From NCBI GenBank assembly GCA_003648085.1, contig QMOC01000054.1, forward strand, positions 1-9,611: a stretch of 9,611 bases of DNA. The letters run 5' to 3'. The stretch comes from Chloroflexota bacterium. GTDB taxonomy: Bacteria > Chloroflexota > Anaerolineae > B4-G1. This document shows positions 5,045 to 9,611 of the stretch, piece after piece. Numbering within the stretch: the stretch's first letter is position 1; each line of letters starts with the position of its first letter. A program made the position numbers and the translations under genes. The notes below the pieces were generated by a model that saw only the letters and a list, made by a program, of their open reading frames with translations, was not told the DNA's origin and did not search any database.

Positions 5045-6337
5045 GTGTGCCCAATCTGCAAAGGGCTGGGTTACCTGCGGGCGGACGTGCCCGTCGGCCA
5101 TCCTGACTTCGGCAAACTCGTCCCCTGCACCTGCCGTCTGGCCGCACTGGCCCAGCGGCGCGTGGCCGCGCTGCGCACGCTAAGCGACCTGGAGATTCTG
5201 GCCCGTATGACCTTCGAGACCTTCGCCCCCGAAGGACACGGCCTCCCACCCGATAAACGCGCCAATCTGCGCTGGGCCTACGAGGAAGCCATCGCCTTCG
5301 CCGAGAAGCCGGAGGGATGGCTGTTGCTGAAAGGCGGCTTTGGGTGCGGGAAGACGCACCTGGCGGCGGCCATCGCCAACGCCTGCGTCGAGCGCGGCCA
5401 GCCGGTGCTCTTCATCACCGTCCCCGACCTGCTGGATCACCTCCGCGCCGCCTTCGCCCCCTCCAGCCCCGCCGACTACGACACCCGCTTCGAACAAGTC
5501 CGCACCGCACCCGTCCTCATCCTCGACGACCTGGGCACCGAAAGCAGCACCACCTGGGCACAGGAGAAACTGTTCCAGATTTTCAACTATCGCTACAATG
5601 CCCGCCTGCCGACCGTCATCACCACCAACCACGAGTTGGAGGAGATTCCCCTGCGACTCCGCTCTCGCCTGGTGGACCCCGACCTGACGAAAATCGTCAC
5701 CATCCTGGCCCCCGACTACCGGCGGGCGGGCATCTCGCCGGACCAATCGGACCTGAGCAGCCTGAGTCTGCACACCGATCAAACTTTTGAGAACTTCGAC
5801 CTGCGCAAAGGGGAACTGCCCCGCGATGAGGAGGAGAACCTCAAACGCGCCTTCGACATCGCCCGTGCCTTTGCCGAGAGCCCCCGTGACTGGCTGGTCT
5901 TCACCGGTACCTATGGCTGTGGCAAGACCCACCTGGCTGCGGCCATCGCCAACTACCGCGTGAAGCGGGGCTATCCGGCTCTCTTCGTCGTCGTCCCCGA
6001 CCTGCTGGATCACCTGCGCGCCACCTTCAACCCCCAGAGCACAGTCACCTTCGATCAACGGTTCGAGGAGGTGCGCCGCGCTCCACTCCTTATCCTCGAC
6101 GACCTGGGCACCGAGTCGGCCACACCGTGGGCCAGGGAGAAACTGTATCAGATCTTCGACTATCGCTACAACGCCCGCCTGCCGACCGTCATCACCACAG
6201 CGACTCCCATCGAGGAACTCGACCCCCGCCTGGCGACGCGCATGCTGGACGTGAGCCGCTGCACCCCCTTCGCTATTCTGGCCCCTGCCTACCGGGGCGG
6301 CCCGCTCCGCCGCAAGACTGCCCGTCGCCGCAGGTAG
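5036..6337 (+). CDS. DnaC/DnaI-type helicase loader with two tandem AAA+ domains
   Basis: ATPases of this type load the replicative helicase at origins or restart sites. From ATG 5036 the protein has 433 residues, far longer than the usual 240-310. In-frame ATGs at 4958 and 4994 would overlap the dnaD gene; 5036 has the better Shine-Dalgarno. A Cys4 zinc-finger candidate (C5, C8, C31, C33) opens the protein. AAA+ module 1 has Walker A G100-GFGC-GKT (K106), Walker B LILDD (D164, D165), sensor-1 TTN198 and a candidate Arg finger R211. Module 2 repeats this: G291-TYGC-GKT (K297), D355/D356, TTA389 and R402. Residues 59-235 align without gaps to 250-426 (about 103 of 177 identical by hand count). 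Sensor-1 Asn is lost in module 2. The C-terminus is strongly basic. An IstB-like transposition helper is less likely because there is no adjacent istA and a DnaD gene precedes it. Confidence 0.8.
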   Translation: MQEVCPICKGLGYLRADVPVGHPDFGKLVPCTCRLAALAQRRVAALRTLSDLEILARMTFETFAPEGHGLPPDKRANLRWAYEEAIAFAEKPEGWLLLKGGFGCGKTHLAAAIANACVERGQPVLFITVPDLLDHLRAAFAPSSPADYDTRFEQVRTAPVLILDDLGTESSTTWAQEKLFQIFNYRYNARLPTVITTNHELEEIPLRLRSRLVDPDLTKIVTILAPDYRRAGISPDQSDLSSLSLHTDQTFENFDLRKGELPRDEEENLKRAFDIARAFAESPRDWLVFTGTYGCGKTHLAAAIANYRVKRGYPALFVVVPDLLDHLRATFNPQSTVTFDQRFEEVRRAPLLILDDLGTESATPWAREKLYQIFDYRYNARLPTVITTATPIEELDPRLATRMLDVSRCTPFAILAPAYRGGPLRRKTARRRR

Positions 6338-6369
6338 GCCCCTTCACCCACCCTGGTAAGGATGTACGT

Positions 6370-6401
6370 AAAAAGCCCCGGGGCTTCACGCCACCGGGGC
6401 T
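6370..6401 (-). terminator. Intrinsic terminator of the cold-shock gene
   Basis: Read on the - strand, AGCCCCGG pairs with CCGGGGCT across a 12-nt loop, followed by TTTTT (the A run at 6370-6374). It lies 25 bp after the cold-shock stop. The + strand side has no T run, so it would not efficiently end the convergent helicase-loader transcript. Confidence 0.75.
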
Positions 6402-6425
6402 GGAGAGGCATCTTATGGATTTATG

Positions 6426-6680
6426 CTAGGCATAGGCTTCTTCGGACCCCCCCTCTCCCGTGTCAAGTCCGACGACGTCCACGGCTTGAGGCCCCTTGGG
6501 GGTATCTTCCACCGTGAACTCTACCCGCTGGCCCTGATTCAGGTTCCGGTAGCCTTCACCGCGAATGGCGGAGTAGTGGACGAAGACGTCCTCCTCCTGT
6601 CCATCGGGGCGGATAAACCCATACCCCTTCACGCGGCTGAACCACTGGACGGTCCCCAGTGCGCGATTATTGTCTTCCAT
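6426..6680 (-). CDS. Cold-shock-domain protein (CspA family)
   Basis: This 84-residue single-domain OB-fold protein binds single-stranded RNA or DNA and acts as an RNA chaperone. RNP1 is seen as K18-G-Y-G-F-I23 and RNP2 as V32-F-V-H35. The GTVQWF start, HYSAI and the closing QRVEFTVEDTPKGPQAVDV strand are all typical. It differs from the canonical Csp (about 67-70 residues) by a short acidic C-terminal tail (about 72-84). The start is supported by AAGGAGG on the - strand, 10 nt upstream. The gene is monocistronic, convergent with the helicase loader and divergent from the diacylglycerol-kinase gene. Promoter, long leader and terminator are all visible, which fits the post-transcriptional control known for cspA-type genes. 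Confidence 0.92.
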   Translation of the reverse strand: MEDNNRALGTVQWFSRVKGYGFIRPDGQEEDVFVHYSAIRGEGYRNLNQGQRVEFTVEDTPKGPQAVDVVGLDTGEGGSEEAYA

Positions 6681-6778
6681 CGTTTTCCTTCCTCCTTGCT
6701 ACATACTTCGGCGCCGGCCAGAATGCCCCTCCGTGCTCTGCACACACCTGGGACGTACTGTCGAACGCCGTGGCAACG
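6681..6778 (-). promoter_or_regulatory. Long 5' leader of the cold-shock gene
   Basis: If transcription starts about 7 nt after the -10 box, the untranslated leader is close to 100 nt. Enterobacterial cspA mRNAs have long leaders that refold with temperature, and this one may behave similarly. No Rfam-like element could be confirmed by eye. Confidence 0.4.
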
Positions 6779-6784
6779 GGTAGC

Positions 6785-6813
6785 AAGATACCACACTTTC
6801 AGTGAGTTGTCAA
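6785..6813 (-). promoter_or_regulatory. Sigma-70-type promoter of the cold-shock gene
   Basis: On the - strand there is a perfect TTGACA (-35, 6808-6813) and TATCTT (-10, 6785-6790), separated by 17 bp. This is the closest match to consensus in the window. Confidence 0.75.
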
Positions 6814-6865
6814 GGAACGGCCCGACGACACAGCCTTGAAGGATGTCGGCGCTCACCCCCTTTAC

Positions 6866-6894
6866 TTGCGCAGAACGACAACCTTCGCTATTAT
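6866..6894 (+). promoter_or_regulatory. Sigma-70-type promoter of the diacylglycerol-kinase-family gene
   Basis: TTGCGC (6866-6871) and TATTAT (6889-6894) lie 17 bp apart. The -10 box is good and the -35 box is weak. It diverges from the cold-shock promoter, with the two -35 boxes about 52 bp apart. A GAGAGGG (6918-6924) lies 10 nt before the ATG. Confidence 0.5.
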
Positions 6895-6934
6895 AGGCGC
6901 TGTGAGAGAGCATAACTGAGAGGGCAAATAGTGA

Positions 6935-7858
6935 ATGAACACAGCCAAAATCATCGTCAATCCTTATGCCGGCCGCTGGAAGGCCAAAGCCGCCATTCCC
7001 GACATCGAGCGAGTGTGCCAGGAGATCGGCCTGGACTACGAGTTGGTGGTCACCGAGGGGCCGAACCACGGTATCGAACTGGCGCGGGAGGCGGCGCTGG
7101 CGGGCTTCTCCCCCATCGTCTCCGCCGGCGGCGATGGGAGCATCAATGAGGTGGTCAACGGCCTGATGCAGGCCGCAGGCAACGGGGTGGCCGGGCCGTT
7201 GGGCGTCATCCCGCTTGGCTCGGCCGACGACTTCGCCGATATGCTTGGGATGGAGAAAGAAGTCGAAGCCGCCTGCCGGGTTATCCTGGCAGGACACACG
7301 CGCGTCATTGATGTGGGGTGCGTCAACGGTCGCTACTTCGACAACAACTCGGCGGTAGGGCTGGAGCCGATGGTGACCATCACCCAGGCAGCGATGGAGC
7401 GGATCAAAGGCACACCGCGCTACATCTTGGCCGCGCTCAAGACCATCCTCAGCCACAAGCCCTGGCATATGCGGCTTGTCTGGGACGATGGAAAGTATGA
7501 AGGAATGGTCGTGCTGGTCTCCGTGGGCAACACCCGCCGCACCGGGGGCGCATTCTGGATGACGCCCCACGCCGAGGTGGATGATGGCTACCTGGACTTC
7601 ATATTCGCCGGGAAAATGGGACGGCTCAAGTTGCTGCGCCTGCTGCCGACCACCTTCGACGGCAGCCACATCGAGCGTCCGGAGGTCACCTACCTCCGCA
7701 CGACCCGCCTGGCCATCGAGTGCGATCCACCTACCCCCATTCAGGCTGATGGCGAACTGTTTGAGTTATCCGCGACCCACATCGAGTATACAATCTTACC
7801 TGGCCGGTTGCAGGTGATTGTACCGGCCCCGGATGAGCACAAGAAGGCTGCATCGTGA
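6935..7858 (+). CDS. Diacylglycerol kinase / lipid kinase family protein (DagK/YegS-like)
   Basis: Members of this family phosphorylate diacylglycerol or related lipids (or sphingoid bases) using ATP at the inner membrane face. The 307-residue length is typical. The nucleotide-binding motif N9-P10-x-A-G is followed by the signature G65-G-D-G-S-I-N-E-V. The second motif, usually P-x-G-T-x-N-D-F-A, reads P93-L-G-S-A-D-D-F-A101, so Thr is replaced by Ser and Asn98 by Asp. The second domain has P211-H-A-E-V-D-D-G-Y-L-D-F and the closing Q270-A-D-G-E motif, both standard. There is no transmembrane segment, as expected for the soluble DgkB/YegS type rather than the integral DgkA type. The gene has its own promoter and terminator. 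The exact lipid substrate cannot be read from the sequence. Confidence 0.88.
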   Translation: MNTAKIIVNPYAGRWKAKAAIPDIERVCQEIGLDYELVVTEGPNHGIELAREAALAGFSPIVSAGGDGSINEVVNGLMQAAGNGVAGPLGVIPLGSADDFADMLGMEKEVEAACRVILAGHTRVIDVGCVNGRYFDNNSAVGLEPMVTITQAAMERIKGTPRYILAALKTILSHKPWHMRLVWDDGKYEGMVVLVSVGNTRRTGGAFWMTPHAEVDDGYLDFIFAGKMGRLKLLRLLPTTFDGSHIERPEVTYLRTTRLAIECDPPTPIQADGELFELSATHIEYTILPGRLQVIVPAPDEHKKAAS

Positions 7859-7894
7859 CCGGCGACGTTGTTTTCCATCTTCGCCGGCGTTTTT
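7859..7894 (+). terminator. Intrinsic terminator after the diacylglycerol-kinase gene
   Basis: CCGGCGA (7859-7865) pairs with TCGCCGG (7881-7887) across a 15-nt loop. A five-T run follows at 7890-7894. The hairpin begins directly after the stop codon. Confidence 0.7.
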
Positions 7895-7940
7895 AGCGCC
7901 TTTCGTAACCACTCAGCCGTTTCCCCGGATTCGAGATCGG

Positions 7941-7970
7941 ACGCAGATTAACGCTGACAAACGCTGACCC
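7941..7970 (+). repeat. Three 10-bp tandem units
   Basis: ACGCAGATTA, ACGCTGACAA and ACGCTGACCC follow each other in exact 10-bp register. They abut copy 2 of the dispersed 20-bp repeat. The 7859-8007 spacer holds the terminator and these repeats, and I see no gene in it. Confidence 0.5.
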
Positions 7971-7989
7971 CATATCTTGCGGTTCATCA
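7970..7989 (+). repeat. Dispersed 20-bp repeat, copy 2
   Basis: Identical to 1939-1958 and in the same orientation. It ends 18 bp before the -35 box of the regulator promoter. In both places the block sits in a gene-free spacer upstream of a + strand gene. Confidence 0.6.
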
Positions 7990-8007
7990 ATTGATCGTCG
8001 GGCGGCC

Positions 8008-8035
8008 TTGACCTCCTGTGATAGTGTGGTAAAAT
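8008..8035 (+). promoter_or_regulatory. Sigma-70-type promoter of the winged-helix regulator
   Basis: TTGACC (8008-8013) and TAAAAT (8030-8035) are separated by 16 bp. The -10 box lies inside the left arm of the palindrome at 8029-8053. Confidence 0.65.
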
Positions 8036-8053
8036 TCAATCACTGAATTTTAC
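8029..8053. promoter_or_regulatory. Perfect palindromic operator candidate
   Basis: GTAAAATTCA (8029-8038) and TGAATTTTAC (8044-8053) are exact reverse complements around a 5-bp centre. The two arms are two helical turns' worth of dyad, and the left arm covers the -10 box. Bound protein would block initiation. Autoregulation by the adjacent regulator is the simplest inference. An mRNA hairpin is possible too, but there is no T-rich tail to suggest termination. Confidence 0.6.
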
Positions 8054-8076
8054 TCCGTGAATCCCGAAGGTAGCCG

Positions 8077-8544
8077 ATGTCGGAAGTGGAGCACCAACTA
8101 CGCATCTTGGAAGCCCTGGAGCGCAATCCAGAGACCACCCAGGCCAGCCTGGCTGCCCAGTTAGGCGTGGCCGTGGGTAGTGTCAACTGGTACCTCAAGC
8201 GATTGATCCGCAAGGGGTATGTCAAAGCAACGAAGATGGAGCGTCGCCGGCTGAAGTATTTCGTCACGCCTCAGGGGCTGGCTCTCAAGGCCCATCTGAC
8301 CTCGCAATATATGAAAGCCTCACTCCGGGTCTACCGGGAATTGCGCCAGGCAGCGAAAGAGATGCTGGCCCAGGTGCGCAGCAAGGGCTACGCGGCTGTC
8401 AAGATCAACGGCAAGGACGAGGCGATGGAGATTTTCTGCCTGACCTGTCTGGAGGAGGGGGTGCGCGTCGAAAAGAGCCCCGCTGTTCCATTGCCGGAGG
8501 TGCGGGCAGAGGGGACGGGGTTCGTGGTGGAGTGGCCGGGGTAA
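8077..8544 (+). CDS. Winged-helix regulator, MarR/EPS-associated type, with a C-terminal extension
   Basis: This is a DNA-binding transcription factor of 155 residues. The helix-turn-helix is seen at 21-45 (TQASLAAQLGVAVGSVNWYL continuing to KRLI), the wing at 46-64 (K/R-rich) and LTPxG-like VTPQGLALKAHLT at 63-75. This matches the 'MarR family EPS-associated' regulators that sit in front of exopolysaccharide clusters. A helical linker (77-101) leads to a C-terminal segment (104-155) reading GYAAVKINGKDEAMEIFCLT, which resembles the first beta-alpha unit of a Rossmann-like sensor domain found in some relatives; that is an inference. GAAGG at 8066-8070 lies 6 nt before the ATG. The promoter carries a perfect palindrome. 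Downstream are a Uma2 protein and a sugar N-acetyltransferase, consistent with control of a polysaccharide operon. Confidence 0.75.
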   Translation: MSEVEHQLRILEALERNPETTQASLAAQLGVAVGSVNWYLKRLIRKGYVKATKMERRRLKYFVTPQGLALKAHLTSQYMKASLRVYRELRQAAKEMLAQVRSKGYAAVKINGKDEAMEIFCLTCLEEGVRVEKSPAVPLPEVRAEGTGFVVEWPG

Positions 8545-8571
8545 ATAAGGGAGGAGTGATTGGAGGATGAA

Positions 8572-9342
8572 ATGGATACAGCGACCGTAGAAAGTCTCAA
8601 ACCACTCCGGGAGACCATCGTCCGGGAACTTCCCCGCTGGATTGAGGAAGAGCCCCGGCTGCGGCAGCAGTTGGTGGAGATGCTGGCCCGGGAGCGTATT
8701 TCCGCACCACGGTATATGACCTACGAAGAGTTCCTGGAATGGGCCGACGAGGATACACTGGCCGAGTGGGTGGATGGGGAGGTGATAATGTACAGTCCGG
8801 CCTCGAGAAAGCACCAAAATATCGCCGATTTCCTGACGAAGGTGATGGGCATCTTTGTCGGGCAACACAACCTGGGTGTTGTCTTGAGTGCTCCTTTTCA
8901 GATGAAGTTGGAGCAGTCAGGAAGGGAGCCGGATTTACTCTTCGTGGCGCGGGAACACCTGAACCGGTTGCAGGAGACCCATCTCGACGGCCCGGCGGAC
9001 GTGGCCGTGGAGATCCTCTCGCCGGAAAGCGCTGGGCGCGACCGAGGGGAAAAATTCTACGAGTACGAGGCCGGCGGAGTACGGGAGTACTGGGTGATTG
9101 ACCCCGACCGGCGCTGGGCTGAGTTCTACCGGCTGGGAGAGGGAGGCCGGTATCGGGTCGTCTTCGCCGGCGAGGAGGGCGCATTCCACTCAGAAGTGCT
9201 GCCCGGTTTCTGGCTGCGGGTGGAGTGGCTGTGGCAGGAGCCGCTGCCTTCCGCTCTTCGAACTCTGGCGGAGATCGTCGGTATGGAGGCACAGGTGCTC
9301 GCAGCCTTCGAGCGAGCGCTGACAGGTGCAGAGAGGGCCTGA
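8572..9342 (+). CDS. Uma2 family (DUF820) putative restriction-endonuclease-fold protein
   Basis: Uma2 proteins have a PD-(D/E)xK nuclease-like fold, are abundant in Cyanobacteria and Chloroflexota, and have no settled role. Numbering from an in-frame TTG at 8560 (260 residues), the family signatures are MTYEEFLEW (53-61), E69-W-V-D-G-E, the SPAS-x-x-H region (79-85), R122-E-P-D125, V150-E151-I-L-S-P and D161...K165...Y169-A-G-V-R-E-Y-W-V-I-D-P. D125 and E151 are the likely metal ligands, so the site looks intact. An N-terminal helical extension (about 10-48) and a C-terminal helix (230-258) flank the core. I prefer ATG 8572 (256 residues), with GGAGG at 8562-8566 and 5-nt spacing. The gene begins 27 bp after the regulator stop, which suggests one operon. 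Confidence 0.85.
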   Translation: MDTATVESLKPLRETIVRELPRWIEEEPRLRQQLVEMLARERISAPRYMTYEEFLEWADEDTLAEWVDGEVIMYSPASRKHQNIADFLTKVMGIFVGQHNLGVVLSAPFQMKLEQSGREPDLLFVAREHLNRLQETHLDGPADVAVEILSPESAGRDRGEKFYEYEAGGVREYWVIDPDRRWAEFYRLGEGGRYRVVFAGEEGAFHSEVLPGFWLRVEWLWQEPLPSALRTLAEIVGMEAQVLAAFERALTGAERA

Positions 9343-9375
9343 GAACAACGCAGCGGATGAACTCGCTCCCCATCG

Positions 9376-9381
9376 AGGAGG
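9376..9381 (+). promoter_or_regulatory. Ribosome binding site for the acetyltransferase
   Basis: AGGAGG within GAGGAGGAG lies 9 nt before ATG 9391. It supports that start in the 48-bp gap after the Uma2 gene. Confidence 0.6.
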
Positions 9382-9390
9382 AGTGAACTG

Positions 9391-9611
9391 ATGCACACGA
9401 GAATCAGAATCCATCCCACGGCAGAAGTCTCGGAGCGGGCGGAGATTGGTGAGGGGACTTCGATCTGGCATCAGGCCCAGGTGCGGGAGGGAACGCGCAT
9501 CGGCCGTAACTGCATTTTGGGCAAAGGGGTGTACGTTGATTCCGGCGTCGTCCTGGGGGACAATGTCAAGGTGCAGAATTACGTCTCCATCTACCACGGC
9601 GTCACCATTGA
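9391..9611 (+). CDS. Left-handed beta-helix N-acetyltransferase (WlbB/WbpD-like), 3' end outside the window
   Basis: The first 73 codons are present and the frame is still open at the window end. The translation shows hexapeptide-repeat imperfections typical of the LbH fold: H8-P-T-A-E-V, A17-E-I-G-E-G-T-S-I-W-H, G36-T-R-I-G-R-N-C-I-L-G, then V53-L-G-D-N-V-K-V-Q-N-Y-V-S-I-Y-H-G-V. The IGxGTxIWH opening and the VKxQNxVSxYxGV block are characteristic of UDP-2-acetamido-3-amino-glucuronate N-acetyltransferases (WbpD/WlbB), which act in B-band O-antigen and related nucleotide-sugar synthesis. Other sugar N- or O-acetyltransferases share parts of this pattern, so the exact substrate is inferred. 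It follows the regulator and Uma2 genes on the same strand. Confidence 0.8.
   Translation, partial: MHTRIRIHPTAEVSERAEIGEGTSIWHQAQVREGTRIGRNCILGKGVYVDSGVVLGDNVKVQNYVSIYHGVTI

Noticed and set aside
5180..6058. 292-codon - strand frame within the helicase loader
   Set aside because: Gly/Val/Gln-rich antisense shadow of the duplicated AAA+ modules. The internal similarity is explained by the duplication.
5036..6337. IstB transposition helper (IS21)
   Set aside because: There is no istA, no terminal inverted repeats, and a DnaD-domain gene lies directly upstream.
6423..6839. 138-codon + strand frame over the cold-shock gene
   Set aside because: The opposite strand encodes a complete Csp with promoter, ribosome binding site and terminator.
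6629..7669. 346-codon - strand frame over the diacylglycerol-kinase gene
   Set aside because: Antisense to the GGDG and ADGE motifs and runs through both divergent promoters.
8077..9342. Toxin-antitoxin pair formed by the regulator and the Uma2 protein
   Set aside because: The autoregulatory-looking palindrome invited it, but both proteins are larger than typical pairs, their families are not known TA partners, and the acetyltransferase downstream suggests a metabolic operon.

Overview
The window is high-GC, densely packed bacterial chromosome. Gene content (a DnaD-domain protein next to a DnaC-like ATPase, a Uma2-family protein, a QW-repeat protein of the kind often mislabelled NifH, and short tandem repeats at gene borders) is most like an Anaerolineae-type member of the Chloroflexota. 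That assignment is inferred from the gene set; no rRNA or other marker is present. I found no tRNA, rRNA, CRISPR array, transposase or phage structural gene.

Layout. (1) Bases 2-1695 on the + strand hold the 3' part of an AlkD-family DNA glycosylase, followed with a 4-bp ATGA overlap by a QW-motif alpha/alpha-toroid protein. (2) Bases 1696-2015 have no intact gene. They contain a frameshifted coding-like remnant, a bulged hairpin, an imperfect 60-bp inverted repeat and one copy of a dispersed 20-bp repeat. (3) Bases 2016-4303 hold a PyrK-like electron-transfer flavoprotein, a 5-formyltetrahydrofolate cyclo-ligase (again ATGA-overlapped) and a monoacylglycerol-lipase-like hydrolase. (4) Bases 4345-6337 are a replication-initiation pair: a DnaD-domain protein and a DnaC/DnaI-type helicase loader whose AAA+ module is duplicated in tandem. 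A promoter overlaps the lipase stop codon. (5) Bases 6370-6900 carry a cold-shock protein on the - strand, with a promoter, a leader of about 100 nt and an intrinsic terminator. Its promoter diverges from that of a diacylglycerol-kinase-family gene (6935-7858), which ends in its own terminator. (6) From 7859 to the end there is a repeat-bearing spacer, a promoter overlapped by a perfect 10+5+10 palindrome, a MarR/EPS-type winged-helix regulator, a Uma2-family protein and the 5' end of a left-handed beta-helix N-acetyltransferase of the WlbB/WbpD kind. This looks like the start of a surface-polysaccharide operon.

The two most notable signals are the tandem AAA+ helicase loader (two gap-free 177-residue copies at a fixed 191-residue offset, about 58% identical by hand count, with sensor-1 Asn lost only in the second copy) and the palindromic operator candidate in front of the regulator-Uma2-acetyltransferase run. 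A secondary theme is short tandem repeats, mostly of 7 bp, at gene junctions and even inside the pyrK-like frame.
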